64,000 nucleotides of DNA from Centrapalus pauciflorus (taxonomy: Eukaryota; Streptophyta; Magnoliopsida; Asterales; Asteraceae): contig JAANYP010002850.1 of the NCBI GenBank assembly GCA_020465985.1, positions 5,569 through 69,568 of the forward strand, written 5' to 3'. Within the stretch, counting starts at the first letter, position 1. Every line of letters begins with the position of its first letter. Position numbers and translations under genes: made by a program. This document shows positions 10,771 through 24,591 of this stretch, piece after piece. The notes below the pieces were generated by a model that saw only the letters and a program-made list of their open reading frames with translations, was not told where the DNA came from and did not search any database.

Positions 10771-13700
10771 TTACTTTGGATTACGCATTCCGTTTAGTTG
10801 AACTAACAACTCAAAACGTGACTTATCAAAAGCTTTGGTAAATAAATCAGCATTATTATCTTCCGTTGCCACTTTTACCAGCTTAATTAAATTCTTTTCA
10901 GCACAATCACGTATAAAATGGTGTCTTATGTCTATGTGCTTGGTTTTACTGTGTTAAACTGGATTATTGGTTATTGCTATAGTTGACTGGTTATCTATCC
11001 TAATAGGAGTATGAGTATAAGTCAAACCGTAATCCCGCAGTTGTTGTTATATCCACAAAACCTGTGAATAACAACTGCCAGCAGCAACATATTCGGCCTC
11101 ACACGTTGACACGGCTACCGAAGTCTGTTTCTTGCATTGCCAGGAAACGAGCCTCCCTCCAAGGAACTGACAACCTCCAGTTGTTGACTTGCGATTCAAG
11201 CTGCATCCTCCATAGTCTGAATCCGTGAATGCCTCCAATTCCAGATCACCATCCGCATGATACCAAAGTCCCAGCTTCGGTTTCGACTTGAGGTATCTTA
11301 GAATCCGCTTCACAGCTTTCATGTGCATCTCCTTTGGATTAGCTTGAAACCTAGCACAAATACACACAGCAAAGATTATGTCAGGTCTAGAAGCAGTTAA
11401 ATACATGAGTGATCCAATCATGACCCGGTATAACGTCGGATCCACATCGGTATCACTTTCTGTACCCGGTCCGAGATTATGATTCACTTGAATCGGCGTG
11501 CTGAAGTGAGCAATCAGCTTTGTCCCCTCCAACCCGAAGCGCTCTAGAATGTCGTAGACATACTTCGTCTGATGGATAAACATGCCCTCCTTCCTCTGTT
11601 CGACATGCAAACCCAGAAAGAAGTTTAACTCACGCATAGCACTCATCTCAAACTTAGACTTCATCACCTTTTCAAAGTCTTTGCACATCTGCTCGTCTGA
11701 TGACCCGAAAATGATATCATCGACGTACACTTGTACCAAGATGAAATGTTCACCTTTTCTTTTTACAAACAGCGTACTATCTATTCTCCCTCTTTCAAAC
11801 CCGTTGTCTAAAAGATGATTAGATAGTGTCTGTACCACGCCCTTGGTGCTTGATGTAGTCCATACAAAGCCTTATCTAACCAATACACTCTGTCTGGATA
11901 CTTCGGATCTGTAAACCCGGGCGGCTGTTCCACATACACTAGTTCCTTCACTTTCCCATAAAGAAAAGCACTCTTTACGTCAAGTTGATAAACTTTAAAA
12001 CCTTTGAAGGATGCAAAAGCTAGAAACAAACGGATTGCTTCAAGCCTTGCCACTGGCGCGAACAATTCATTGTAATCGATTCCTTCCTCTTGGTTGAAAC
12101 CCTTTACCACAAGCCTTGCCTTGTTGCGAGTCACTATACCCCGATCATCTCTCTTGCACTTGAAAACCCACTTGGTTCCTATTGCAACTTCTCCTCGAGG
12201 TAACGGAACTAACTCCCACACTTCAAGTTACCTGAACTGTGACAGTTCTTCCTGCATCGCTTCAACCCAAGAGTTATCTTTCAGTGTCATTTGCAGGCTC
12301 TACTTGCGAGATGAAACATGAGTAGAGGCAAGTGTGAAAGGCCTCGGAGTCATTGATCATCGACAACAACACTGTGTTGTTATTCAAATTACTCCTAGTC
12401 CTTACACCAGCATGAGGATTTCCTATGATACTCTCAACTGGATGATCCTTATTAATCCTCGATGTTTCTATCTCGTCAACCCTAAGATTATCTCCTAAGT
12501 TTGATCCTATCTCACCTAACGGGGGTACGACTTCAGACTCTACGTTTTCTTCCTCATGACCACTGTCTTCAGAGTTAGAACTTGTTGTCTGATTTTCGTT
12601 TGTAGGCATTTCAGAATCATTCTCTGCTGGAGATCTATCTTCAGTTGTTGTAGGCTCGGATGTTGATGGAAAGGTCGTCCTCGGAAAACTTTGGCCCTCG
12701 TCATTTAGATTTAATGACGAGAAGTCCTGTTCGATTGTACCTGCATTTCCATCCGAAGGAATGTTAAATGATTCAAACAATTTGTCATAATCAAAAATTC
12801 ATTCCGGACCAGTTTGGGGTTCATGTGTATAACTTGTAACATCAATGTCATACACAATCTCTACTGTACCATTTGATTTGCTAAAAACCCTTTTATTTGG
12901 TGAGTTCGACACATAACCTAGGAAGTATCATTCGTCAGCCTTTTCACCAAACTTAGGTTGATGTTTTGTTTTCATTAACGTACATGGTACCCCAAATGGT
13001 TCGAAGCCAGTTAAATTTGGTGGCCTTTTATTCAAAACTTCATAACAGGTTTTGTTCAATGATTTGACAGTAAGGGCCATGTTTAAAACATGACAAGCGG
13101 TATTCACTGCCTCCCCCCAAAACATGGTAGGAAGCTTTGAATCCGAAAGCATGGTCCTTGCTGCCTCAATCAAAGTCCTGTTTTTCCGTTCTGCCACCCC
13201 ATTTTGTTGTGGCTCATAAGGTGCACTAAATTGATGCACTATGCCCTTTGTTAGGCGATATACACCAATAACCGTGTTTTTAAATTCCGTTCCGTTATCA
13301 CTCCTGATACGTTTTACCCTCGTTCCGTAAGCCACTTGGTCTAAGAACCCGATTAGCTTGGCAGCTGTCTCGTCCTTTGTACCTAAAAAGAAAACCCAAG
13401 AAAATCGTGAGTAATCATCAGTAATAACTAAACAATACCAACTACCACCTATACTCCTTTTGTTGATTGGTCCGAACAGGTCTATATGCAACAAATCGAA
13501 CGTGGCAGCTATTGAGTTCTGAGTCTTGGACTTGTGTGTCTTCCTGTGTTGTTTTCCTTTCTTGCACGGTAGACACTTGTCCTCAAACTGAAAACTCTTC
13601 ATTGGAACACCTTGCACCAATCCATTTTTAGTAATGTAATTCATTTTTGTCAGGTGCAAGTGTGCCATGCGTCTGTGCCAAAGAACTGATTCATTCTCTG

Positions 13701-14124
13701 AAGCTTTTGATAGTAGACAAATTGGTCCCATCGAAGATTCCGGCTTGTTCATGTCTAGCATGTACAGGTCATTCTTCCTTGGAGCCCTCTTCAGTATCCA
13801 TTCTTCAGGTACTTTGAATCCCGGTTTCAGCACTAACGCCTCAGTATCAGTGAAAAGTACCGAGTTCTTTTTATCACAGATTTGAGATACACTAATGAGA
13901 TTGTGGACCAGTTTATCAACGTGATAAACTTGATCCAGTTTCATAGTCCCATTAGTGACCACTCCAGTACTGGTGATATTTCCTCCTTTATTTCCAGCGA
14001 ATGATACAAATCCCCTATTCCCTCCCTTGAAGTCTGCGAGTAGACTTCTTTCCCCAGTCATATGCCTCGAGCAACCACTGTCGATGAACCATTTGTTGTT
14101 TGGACCTGTAGTTATCTCCTGCAC
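10771..14124 (-). pseudogene. pol: Pol polyprotein of element B, multiply disabled
   Basis: Protease DSGCSRHMTG lies just after the acceptor-like CAG. The pre-integrase region (LWHRRMAHLH), integrase (HIDLFG, SDNGTEF, AERKNR), reverse transcriptase (WVFKCKRDD, YVDD near 11730) and RNase H (ending LNGMRNPK) are all recognisable. Breaks are TGA at 12928 (ADE-stop-YFLGY), TGA near 12793 (GPE-stop-IFDYD), a frameshift near 12290, TAA near 12231, a frameshift near 11830 (after RAWY) and TAA at 11047 (LWI-stop-QQLRDYG). Domains on either side of each break still align, so these are secondary lesions. Confidence 0.9.
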
Positions 14125-14147
14125 ATGAAAGAAAAGAGGTTAGTTAT
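14119..14147 (-). promoter_or_regulatory. Splice-acceptor-like signal at gag-pol junction of B
   Basis: The minus strand reads ATAACTAACC, then CTCTTTTCTTTC, then ATGTGCAG. This is a branch point, pyrimidine tract and acceptor in textbook spacing. The gag stop codon TAA (14140-14142) lies inside the branch-point-like word. Pol resumes in the same frame directly after CAG. Confidence 0.5.
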
Positions 14148-17002
14148 CACAGGGAACCCAAGCCATGACTGACTTGGTAATACCATTCTCGTCCACATAC
14201 TTGAACTCTTTCATATACCCATCTCTCCTTTCAGGTGACTTGGGTTTTTGATTTAGAGCCTGTTGTGGTGCAGAGTGATTTAAGTTCACTCTCGGCCTTT
14301 GTGTAGGCATTTGCTGTGGAGCTCTTGAATAGTTTCGATTATAAGGCATTTCCGATTGATATCCCTGAGCTCTACCTGGTGTTTGACGTCTTACAAGAGT
14401 GTGTGACCTAACCGGAGTATAAGCTCTGCTAGGTGTAGTACTCCTATAATTTTGTTGCGGTCCTGACCTAGGTTGATTAGATTCTCTATTTGGTGAATTA
14501 GTCCTAATCACTTCTTTGGGTCGACCTGACACAGGTGTTTGTTTCACAGCATTTTGGTGTGGCTTGCACAGTTTTCTCGGTGCTATGAGAACTACTTGTG
14601 CTTTTAACACTTGTAGAAGGTTTATGTTGTTCCGGCTTTCCAGTTTTAGGTGTAAAGTCTACCTTCCTATGTGGACAACTAGAAGCAACATGTCCTTTTT
14701 CATGACATCTAAAGCAAGACATTTTGTCAATCAACTTCTTATGTGTGCCCTTTGACTTAGCTGTCTCACTAGTGTCTTGTTCTTTCGTCTCAACTATAGT
14801 GACTGGTTCCTCCTCTTGATCATTAAAGTCAATTTTGGCTTCTCTTACAGGCTTATCACTAGAGGATGGCACAAATTTGACCTTCTTAATCTTGACATTA
14901 TTACTAGTCACATTAGTTTCTTTATCCTTAACAATTTCAGACACAGGTTCAGGCGTTACCTCTGATTCAACTGATTTTTCAGTTTTCTCCTGAGGCTGAG
15001 GTACATAGTTATCATTGAAAGGTGGAGGACTCTCATTATATCCTAAACCTACAGGTTTCTTAGACTGACGCTGTGCATCTAAGATCTTCCATAGGTTGAG
15101 TGATGAGTTCCTAAACTTTTCCAGTTTACTATACACCTCGGCTACCTTAACCTTAGATTCAGCTAGCTCTACCTCTTTGATCTTAAGCTCTTTGGTCAAT
15201 GCCTCAACATGTTCATACATCAGTTCTATTCTAACACACTGCTCACTCAGCTTGTCTTTCAGAACTATGACATCTTGTGCATCTGCCTTAAGCTTATTCC
15301 TAAGGTCTTCCTTTATATCTAGTAGGCTAGCGTTATCTGATTTTAAGGATTCATTCTGAGAAGTTATATTTTGATGTGATTCTAGCACTAAGTTTAATCT
15401 ATCATTAGACGTAACACACAAAGCACATAAATCATGGAAAATAGAGAAGTTCAGAATTACCTTGGCGTGACCTGATTCCACGTTGGCCATCTGTGCGGCG
15501 AACTCCAGAATCGTCTGATCTTCTGACTTTTCTACCAACATAGGACTGCTATCATTCTGATTGATGTCCCTTATTTGTTCCTCTGCTCCAGCACTTCCAG
15601 TCTCCGTTAATTCAGCCATAAAGGCTCTAGCATTGGACTCTGGATGTGTACTCGAGTCATATGTTCCATCGAGCTGTCTGTCAGATGTAACATTGGATAA
15701 CAGACCAGCTATATTTGCCTGACTGCTTGAACTACCCTGCTGATATCTCCCTTGAGATTGATTCTGGTACTGGTTCTGGTAGTTCTCGACTTTAGGTCTT
15801 TGACACTCTCTCGCGAAATGTCCTAACCCTTGGCAGTTGTAACATTTAACTTTGGATTTATCAAACCCAATCTTATTGTTACTGACATTGAGATTTCTGC
15901 CCGTCCTCTTGATGAACCTCTTAACTCGCTGAGTTACCATGGCCAGTTGTCATTGCAGATCCATCTCCTCTAAATCATCAGGGTCCACCTGATCATAATC
16001 CTCATCCCATAGCGCAGGATTGTTGATTTTCCCTTGAACACAATTGCCATAGGCGGCCACAAATGAAGCCAACAGAGTTAGATGGTCTTCAGCTGATTTT
16101 GCGCTCATCGGCATCTTTGAATACCCTTGAGATGTAGATGTAGATTGAGTTGGCTTTTCTTCTGGTCTAGAAAAACCTAAGAAAGCCCGGCTCATTGAGT
16201 CTTCTGCTTCAACATGAGTCGATGTTTCACATGAAAAGAATGTTGTAGCCGTCTTCACGTCACTTGCTCCTGAATGTTTGGACTTCCCAAAATACATATC
16301 TGGATCCTGTACCTGGTCATAATCTCGTTCCTTGTTCAGCAATTCAAAGTTGTAGGCCCTCAACGTTCCTATGACATTTTCTAGAGTTAGAGTATAGAAC
16401 TTGTCTTCATCATGTTTTATCAGCGCCACATACATTTCCCGTTTGGCTGGTAAAGCATCTAGAATTTTGACAATCTTCTCTGACTCACTATACTCGACAT
16501 CATGGTTGTCTAACTCAGTTAACAAATGATAGAATCTGGTAATTGTCTCATCCAGCTTTTCATTCTTCAAAGCTTTGAATATCGTGAACTGCTGCTTGAG
16601 CATTTCCATTCTATTTTTCCTAACCCTGGGATTACCCGCACACCTTTTCTCCAAAGCATCCCACAATTCTTTTGCTGAGCGTTGATTGCGAAATGTGTGC
16701 AGGATCTCCTGAGGTAAAGCCATTCTTATAATCGAGAATGCTCGGTTCTCGGCCTCATACAACATCTTATCATCATCTTTCATCTTCTGATATGACAAGA
16801 CACGTTGACGGCCTTCAACCTCGGTAGTAGGAGGAACATATCCCTCGTCAATACATATCCGCATCCTCATGTCATTAAATCTAGCGAAATCGGCGAACCT
16901 ATCCTTCCACCAATAGTAATCCTCCAATTTCATCAACTTTGGTGGAGAATTTGCTTTTCCGACCTCGTGATCCATCTCAATGAACCTTTGTAAACTTGTC
17001 AT
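14140..17002 (-). pseudogene. gag: Gag polyprotein of element B
   Basis: Starts at ATG 17002. The capsid region (LWDALEKRCAGNPR, MLKQQFTIFKALKNEKL) runs to ~residue 240. A TGG-to-TGA type stop at 15950 (MDLQ-stop-QLAMV) splits it, and the same frame continues with a CCHC knuckle (CYNCQGLGHFAREC), a coiled-coil segment around 15100-15450 and a second knuckle (CFRCHEKGHVASSC). A frameshift near 14600 precedes the Pro/Arg-rich tail, which ends WVPCDN at the TAA in the acceptor-like motif. Confidence 0.88.
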
Positions 17003-17576
17003 TGTTTCAAAAAAATTTGAATTTAAAACTTAATTAACTTAATTTGAAATTAATTTAAATTAACTCTTTCGAACCTGAGTAAGTTCGAATTTAATTAATT
17101 TTAAACCTGTTTGGAATTAAATTCGAAAATAAGTTTGAACTTCAACTAAAATTGAAACAAATGACAAGTCGAAGGTAAGACTAAATTCGAAATCCCTAAA
17201 TTCGAATTTAATGGAAACTCGAAACTGAGCAAATTCTAAGTGGCTAAACTCGAATCAAACCCTAAGGAACTTCGAAAGGAGCGTATTTTACTGACAAACT
17301 CGAAATTTGAGTAAACCCTAATACCCCCTTGATGTTCGAGCGCCGCAAGTTTGAAAAACGGCTAAAAGTTTGAATTTTTCAACTTTTCAGAGTAAACCAA
17401 AGTTTTTAGGCCTAAAAACTTTGATTTCGATCAAAAAGATGAACTTTTCTGAACTTTTTCCTGACATCTTACTTGATAAACTCGAAATATATCCAAAAAT
17501 GTGATTTTGACCGTCCAAAACGTCAAGAAACCACAGATGTTTCTAGTGAACACGCAGAACACTACGAACACCTAAT

Positions 17577-17589
17577 GGCTCTGATACCA
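17577..17589 (-). promoter_or_regulatory. Primer binding site of element B
   Basis: The minus strand reads TGGTATCAGAGCC, complementary to initiator-Met tRNA, two bases from the LTR end. Confidence 0.92.
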
Positions 17590-17591
17590 CT

Positions 17592-18192
17592 TGTAAGGTC
17601 TGCTCACTACGGATCTATCTTGACGCGACACCTTCCAACGAGTGCGGAATCCTCGTTAGTGGCTTGACGGTAAGACCACGCACACCGAAACACGGAGACT
17701 ACCACGGTGATAGACGAACAACTAGAACGCCCCAACACAATGATTCTCTCCGAACGAAACTCTCCAAATGCTAGCAAATTCGAGATCGCCATTTTGCTTA
17801 AACTCTCTGAAATCTGACAAGTCTTTGCAAAAGTCTGATAATTAATCGAATTAACCCTTATTTATACTGACAGGTTCGACTTTGTCTAGGACAAATTCAA
17901 ACTTGGCCCAAGGCCTATTCGAACTTGTCCTCCTAGACAAATTCGAACTTAGCCTAAATTCGAACCTTATCTTTCAAACTTATATACGAACTTATGTTTT
18001 AACTTATGTTTGAATTTATCTTTGTACTTTATGTTTGAACTTATTGCAATACGTTACCCTAAGTTCAAACATACAATCAATCAATATCAAACATACATAG
18101 ACAAACATATATATATCAAACACTTGTTGATATTCAATATCAAGTAATGACTTACACAAAATGTTATCTAAACTTAGACTGCTATCGTCACA
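17592..18192 (-). repeat. 5' LTR of element B
   Basis: The inner end (minus GACCTTACA next to the primer site) is firm. The outer end is uncertain. I place it at minus TGTGACGATAGC, near 18192, because the sequence beyond looks like element C's tail. The LTR is rich in TTCGAA words, for example AAATTCGAACTTAG. Confidence 0.55.
17859..17868 (-). promoter_or_regulatory. TATA box of element B LTR
   Basis: The minus strand reads GTATAAATAAGGG within the LTR, the only clear TATA box there. Confidence 0.55.
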
Positions 18193-18293
18193 CAGGATGT
18201 ACTACCATTCAACCCATTCCCTGTACCCCATTTGTGCAACATCAGTGTAGTCATATGATTCAGTTCAGGGCCTCTAGCACCCATTCTAATTAT

Positions 18294-18719
18294 TTACAGT
18301 TTCCACTGTTTGCCTTTTCTTGATGTGTGGACAGCTTTGACAATTTCTTCCTTGGCTAGCCTTCTTTCAGCTACATCAAAAAATTTCTTCCTTGCCAAGT
18401 TGCCAAAGTGCATCTGGGCTCTTGCAGAGGATGCTTGTTTGGATTTGGTCACAGAGACCCGAGCACCCTTTTCCTGTTCACCTTCCTTTTCACCAGCTGA
18501 TTCTTTAGCAGCTTCCAACAGTTTCCTTTGCACATCCAAAGAGGGCATTTTGATTTTGCTTGCCTCTTGGAGTGCAAAGGACCTGGCAGCTTTGGCAGAG
18601 GCTTCTTCTTTTCTTATCTTTTCCAGTGCTTTGAGTTGTTCATCTCTGAACTCATAACACTTTTCCATGGGAACACCCATTTCCTTTGCCCTTGCTTTGT
18701 CAAACTTTAGCTCTGCTGC
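18294..18719 (-). pseudogene. C-terminal piece of element C env-position ORF
   Basis: These 141 codons run from the left target duplication of Gypsy D to a stop at 18294. The protein is lysine- and alanine-rich, mostly helical charged residues (RKEEASAKAARSF, RRLAKEEIVK), with a basic tail. Joining it to the fragment right of D gives the intact original context around GCAGC. It is placed as the tail of the third ORF by this junction. Function unknown. Confidence 0.7.
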
Positions 18720-21145
18720 TGTCACACCCTGTTACCCCGGTTGGTAATGAAGCGTGACGTCGCGGAAGCATAACCATAATCATAACGAACGACCAGTATA
18801 TAGACGTTTTTAAAATACATCGTTGAAACTTTTAAACACAGCAATATTTTACATAGTCTGGTATGAGTAAAGAAGTTCACAAAATACAGAGATTTAATTA
18901 CATAATTAAAATATCCAAAATAATGCAGTTAAATCTCCGTCGGTTTGAAAATGAGTGCGACTCCTTAAGTGCGGAAGCTTGAAAATAATTCCGATGTGAT
19001 GAACTTGCCTTAATTTCCTGAAAATACACGCTAAAATACGTCAACAAAATTGTTGGTGAGCTCATAGGTTTACACGTAAACATGACTTGTATGGACAACA
19101 ATAGTAGAGTTTGAATTTATAAAATCATAAATTCCATGTTATGTATTACATATAAACCATCATTCAACCGAAGCTTAATTAAAATGAATTTGCCCTGTGC
19201 AGTATCCCCGACTGTAATACCGTGTGTTGAATATATATGCACTCGCTGTTAGCCGACCCGAACTAACCCGAATGGGGGACATGACTCCCGATAGATCTAT
19301 CCACAATATATTCGCGCTTACAAATAAATGCAATTAACGGTTCATGATATAAGGGCTGATGGAACCACATGTGTAATACATAATAGAAATGAAGATGTTT
19401 TCGTATCCATATAAAAACGAAGAATGTATTTCATCCCCAAAACATAACAGTGTGAAAATAGGGGCTATGAGAACTCACCGAGATTGCGATGGCAAAAACT
19501 AGCGTAAAAAGCTATTTAGCGTAAATGGATGGATGATGCGTCGAGTGAGTTTAATCGAGTCCTAAATGATAATAAGGACTTAATACCTCTAATATATGAT
19601 GATATATATATTTATAGATTTTTATGTCTTAAATCACCCAACATTACAAGTTTATAAATAAAATCCGCTTAAAACGTCAAGTTTATATATATATATATAT
19701 ATATATAATTTTCCAGCTTTTTCGGAGGTTTTTCGGCCTACTTTGAGGCTGTTTTTGACCAAGCTCCAAAACGTTTTAGGCTTTGGTTTTCTAGGACATT
19801 AAACTACTATATACAAAGGATTTTTAGAATTAAAAACGGCCATTTTTCGAGATGTTTAGGTTGGTGAAAAAGCTCGTTAAAAACCCTATGTTGGCCATTT
19901 TTGAGCTGTCAAACTTTCGGTTTCACAAATAATTTCTGGAGGTCTTAAACTCCAAAATAAATTATGAAAACTTCCAGATCTATAGTTAAGACATAGATCT
20001 AACTTTTGAGACAAGAATCAACTTATTTCGTTAAGTTATGAATTAGTTATGATTTTTCAAAGTCGATATAAATTTTCTGCCGAAAATCCGCAGTTTATAA
20101 ACTTGAAACAACTCATGATTCTTGTTGTTTATTCAAAGACTACTTGTATAAAAGTTATAAAACACATATATATCACATGTTTTCATAATATTAACATTTT
20201 TATAATGTGTTCATATATTCATAAACACATTTAAAGAAACAACTTAAAAATAAAAACTAGAAACTTATAAACTTGAGTTTTTATGAAACTTGTTGTTGTT
20301 GGTGATTATATATATTATGCAAGACATATATTTAACTTAAATAAAAGAAGTAAGTAACATAGTTTTTACTTACTTTGATGAGAGAAATGAAATTAAATGT
20401 GTAGAAGGAAAGAGTCTTGAATTTGTTGCACACCAAAAGTTCTTGAATTCTTGAAGGACACTTGAAAAAGAAGAGAATGTGTGTGTGGTATATGGGTGGC
20501 CGGTTTTGGGGAGGGAAGAATGAGAGGATTCTTTTCTTTGTTAAGTGTGGAAATGAAAGAAGGATTGGCCTCCTATTTATAGAAGAAGAGAGCTCTTGCA
20601 AATCATGAAAGGAATGGGAGTTTGAGTGTGCATCTAACCAAGCATGGTGCAAAAAGGTGAAAGACTTGATGTTGACTGTGCATTGTTGATGAAATAAAAT
20701 ATTGAGGTTGTGTACTATAGGGGTGGCCGGCCATGAGGGGTATTTCAAAGGTATTTTTCTTTTTTTTTTGTATAAAAGTATTTAGAATGTATTCTTGTAT
20801 TTCCCTTTTCTTGTAAATTCATAAATACTTTTGGATGCATTGTTTTAATGAATTGTTTTAGTCTTGCATAATTAATGTTAAGTAATTGTATTAGTGTTTG
20901 ATTAGTGTCATTAATCATAATTTAATTATGTACTTAGTTGAATTAATCCCTCATATCGTAAATTGATCGGATTAATTGGTTCCTGATTTATCGCACCGAT
21001 GAATTTTATTCTAATTGAATTGAATTTTCTAATAAACCTTGTTAATCACTTGATTAATTTCTAATGACCACTGATTAGGCTATAATTGACTATTAAATAC
21101 ATATTAGGTCATTGTTGCTAACCTGGTTTAGTGCCGGATGTTACA
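18720..21145 (-). repeat. 3' LTR of Gypsy D
   Basis: Nearly identical to 26713-29109, with scattered substitutions (several in the first 90 bases) and a much shorter (TA)n run at 19684-19708. A TATA box (minus CTATAAATAGG) lies near 20575. ORFs inside it are on non-conserved sequence and are not counted as genes. Confidence 0.93.
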
Positions 21146-21160
21146 GTCTCCCCTGTTTAG
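21146..21160 (-). promoter_or_regulatory. Polypurine tract of Gypsy D
   Basis: The minus strand reads AAACAGGGGAGAC immediately before the 3' LTR, the expected site for plus-strand priming. Confidence 0.8.
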
Positions 21161-21177
21161 GGAATTTCGTCCTGAAA

Positions 21178-24100
21178 TTAGCTCGTGTTCTCCACTGCTT
21201 GAGTATTTGAGAACAGCTGAGGGTATTTTTCTCGGAACTGATCTTCGCGTTCCCACGTAAACTCAGGACCTCGCTTAGAGTTCCATCGGACTTTTATTAT
21301 CGGGATCCGACTGTGCTTTAGTTTCTTGACTTCTCGGTCCATTATTTCTACAGGTTGCTTAATGAAGTTCAACTTATCATCTAATTCTAGCTCGTCCATG
21401 GGTATAATGAGTGTTTCATCAGCCAGGCACTTCTTAAGATTGGACACGTGGAAGGTATTATGAACGTTACTAAGCTCTGGGGGCAGATCGAGCCGGTAAG
21501 CTACCGGGCCAATTCTTTTGGTGATCTTGAATGGTCCGATATAACAAGGATTGAGTTTTCCTCGTTTCCCAAAACGGATTACGCCTTTCCAAGGCGAGAC
21601 TTTTAACATTACTTGGTCTCCCTCTTGAAATTCCAAATCCTTCCGTCGAACGTCTGCATAACTTTTCTGTCGATCCTGCGCGATCTTTAATCGGTTACGA
21701 ATCTGGGCTATCTTTTCTGTAGTCTCCTGGATGATCTCAGGTCCAGTAATCTGATTATCTCCTACTTCAGCCCAACAAAGTGGCGATCGAAACTTTCGCC
21801 CGTAGAGTGCCTCGAATGGGGCGGTCTTAATACTTGAGTGATAGCTGTTGTTATAGGAAAACTCAACTAATGGCAGGTGTCTGTCCCAACTTTTGCCAAA
21901 GTCGATAACACATGCCCTTAGCATGTCTTCCAAAGTCTGAATCGTCCTTTCACTCTGACCATCCGTTTGCGGGTGATAGGCTATGCTCATATCTAGACGT
22001 GTACCCAGTGCTTCTTGCAATGATTGCCAAAATCTTGATGTGAATCGGCTGTCCTTGTCTGATATAATTGATACTGGCACTCCATGCCTTGAGACAACTT
22101 CTTTAAGATAGATTCATGTTAACTTATCCATCTTATCAGTCACCTTGATTGGCAGGAAATGTGCGGTCTTGGTAAGTCGATCTACAATCACCCAAATGGT
22201 GTCATAATCTCCAGAAGTCTTCGGCAACTTGGTGATGAAATCCATGGTGATGTTTTCCCACTTCCACTGGGGTATTTCTGGTTGAACTAGCAATCCTGAT
22301 GGTTTCTGGTGCTCAGCCTTAACCTTCAAACATGTTAAGCACTTGCTGACATAGGTAGCAATGTCAGCCTTCATGTTTGGCCACCAGTACATTCCCTTCA
22401 AGTCGTGGTACATCTTATCTGACCCTGGATGAATAGCATATCTTGTTTTATGCCCTTCATCCATGATCAGTTTCCTTACTCCTCCAAATTTTGGTAGCCA
22501 AATTCTGCCCATGAAGTACCGACATCCATCTGACTTGATTTCAAACTGCTTATCCATGCCTCTCAAAACTTCATCAAGTAGATTACCCTCCTTGACTGCT
22601 TCTTCTTGTTCCTCGCGGACTTGAGAGTTTAGGTTTGACTGTATAGTCATGACCAAAGCTCGGACTCTCAATGGCTTAACCCGTTCCTTTCGGCTTAGGG
22701 CATCAGCTACGACATTCGCCTTCCCCGGATGAAAACGAATTTCGGAGTCATAATCGCTAAGCAGTTCAACCCAACGACGTTGCCTCATATTTAACTCTTT
22801 CTGATTCAGGATATGCGGAAGGCTTTTATGGTCTGTGAACACCGTGCACTTAGTTCCGTACAGGTAGTGCCTCCATATTTTGAGAGCAAACACCACTGCT
22901 CCAAGCTCCAAGTCATGAGTCGTATAGTTCACCTCGTGAATTTTGAGCTGCCGTGATGCGTAAGCAATGACTTTATCCCTTTGCATGAGCACACAACCTA
23001 ATCTATTGTGTGAGGCATCACAGTAGACCACAAAATTTTCAGTTCCTTCAGGTAAGGACAGAATTGGTGCACTACACAATCTTTGCTTTAACTGCTGAAA
23101 CGCCTTTTCTTGCTCTTCGCCCCAGATATATTTTACATCCTTCCGAGTCAACTCTGTTAGGGAACCTGCTATCTTTGAGAAGTTTTCAATAAATCGCCTA
23201 TAATAACCGGCAAGTCCTAGAAGTTGGCGGATTTCCGTGGGAGTTCTAGGAATCGCCCAGTTCTTTATGGCCTCGATTTTTGATTGATCAACTTGAATTC
23301 CCTGGCTGTTGATCACGTGTCCAAGGAATTTAACTTCTCGCAACCAAAATTCACATTTTGAAAATTTGGCGTATAACTGCTCCTTCTCTAAGAACTCCAA
23401 GATCAACTTGAGATGTTGTTCGTGCTCCTCCTTATTTCAGGAATAGATGAGGATATCGTCTATGAACACTATTACAAATTTGTCTAGATACAGTTTACAC
23501 ACACGATTCATGAGGTCCATGAATATGGCGGGTGCATTGGTCAAACCGAATGGCATTACCTGGAATTCGTAATGTCCATAACGAGTTCTGAATGCTCTCT
23601 TGAGAATGTCTTCTTCCCGAACCTTTACTTGATGATAACCGGATCGCAGATCAATCTTAGAGTAGAAGCTAGATCCCTGTAGTTGGTCAAACAGGTCGTC
23701 AATTCTGGGAAGGGGGTATCGGTTCTTTACTGTCAACTTGTTTAGCTCTCGGTAGTCTATGCACATTCTGAAGGATCCGTCTTTCTTTTTCACGAACAAG
23801 ACCGGAGCTCCCCAAGGTGAGGAACTTGGTCGAATGAATCCTTTATCCATCAACTTTTGTAATTGAATGGATAGCTCTTGCATTTCAGAAGGAGCGAGTC
23901 TATATGGGGCTCTTGCAACCGGTGCAGCTCCCGGCACCAAATCGATTTGAAACTCCACTTGCCTAGCTGGCGGAAGCCCAGGCAAATCTTCCGGAAAAAC
24001 CTTCGGATAGTCACAAACCACTGGAATATCCTCGAGTCGTTTCTCCTCCGACTCTTTTTCTGCAATTTGTACCAGTACTGCATGGCAACCTTTCCTAAGG

Positions 24101-24591
24101 CACTTTAATGTTCTTAGGTCGGATATGACATTCAACTGTCGGTTCTTTCTTTCCCCCTGGACTGTTAGGACCTTCTTCTTGTGGAGTGGTATCCGTACCA
24201 CTTTCTTACCGCACAAAATCCCGGCCTGATTGTGTGTCAACCAATCCATACCAATTACTACATCAAAACTTCTGAGTTCTATAGGCATCAAGTCTATCTT
24301 AAAGGGATGATCTGCCAGCTTCAGTGTGCATTCCTTAATAATACTACTTGCCTCTATTATTTTGCCGTCAGCCAGTTCTATAGTATAAGAGTTGTCTAAG
24401 GGAAAAGGAGTGGCATTCAATTGCTTACTAAACTTATTATATATAAAGCTCCTATCAGCCCCAGTATCAAAGAGTACGTAAGCGTAAATGTCATTTAAAA
24501 GAAACGTACCTGATACCACATGGGGATCCTGACGAGCGTCACCTGCTCCTAACACAAAAGCTCTCCCCTGAGCTCCTCCACCATTTCTCAA
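21178..24591 (-). pseudogene. pol: Pol polyprotein of Gypsy D, two internal stops
   Basis: A single frame holds the aspartic protease (LFDTGADRSF, ~43), reverse transcriptase (MCIDYRELNK, KIDLRSGYHQ, catalytic FIDD ~378), RNase H (VYCDASHNRLG, FTDHKSL), integrase HHCC finger, the integrase core with D, D and E (MDFITKLP, SDKDSRF, SERTIQTLED) and a GPF module (CYIGPFKI). It ends in a chromodomain-like region (IKVRWNSKRGPEFTWERED). In-frame TGA stops at 23437 (IYS-stop-NKEE) and 22114 are the only breaks seen. Pol starts one frame away from gag because of a base loss at the knuckle. Confidence 0.93.

Larger units (their letters stand above)
7633..18192 (-). mobile_element. Copia element B, Sirevirus-like, interrupted by A
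   Basis: The minus-strand order is 5' LTR (17592 to ~18192), initiator-Met primer site, gag, pol and env-position ORF. The remainder lies left of element A, beyond the window. Gag and pol hold several stops and frameshifts, so B is inactive. Non-coding parts are rich in TTCGAA words. B appears to be inserted just downstream of element C's third ORF, but only the right junction would be visible and its exact base is uncertain. Confidence 0.88.

Noticed and set aside
20332..20748. 138-residue ORF in the 3' LTR of D (and its partner at 28293-28881)
   Set aside because: The two LTR copies differ by frame-changing bases and the region holds the TATA box; chance ORF in an LTR.
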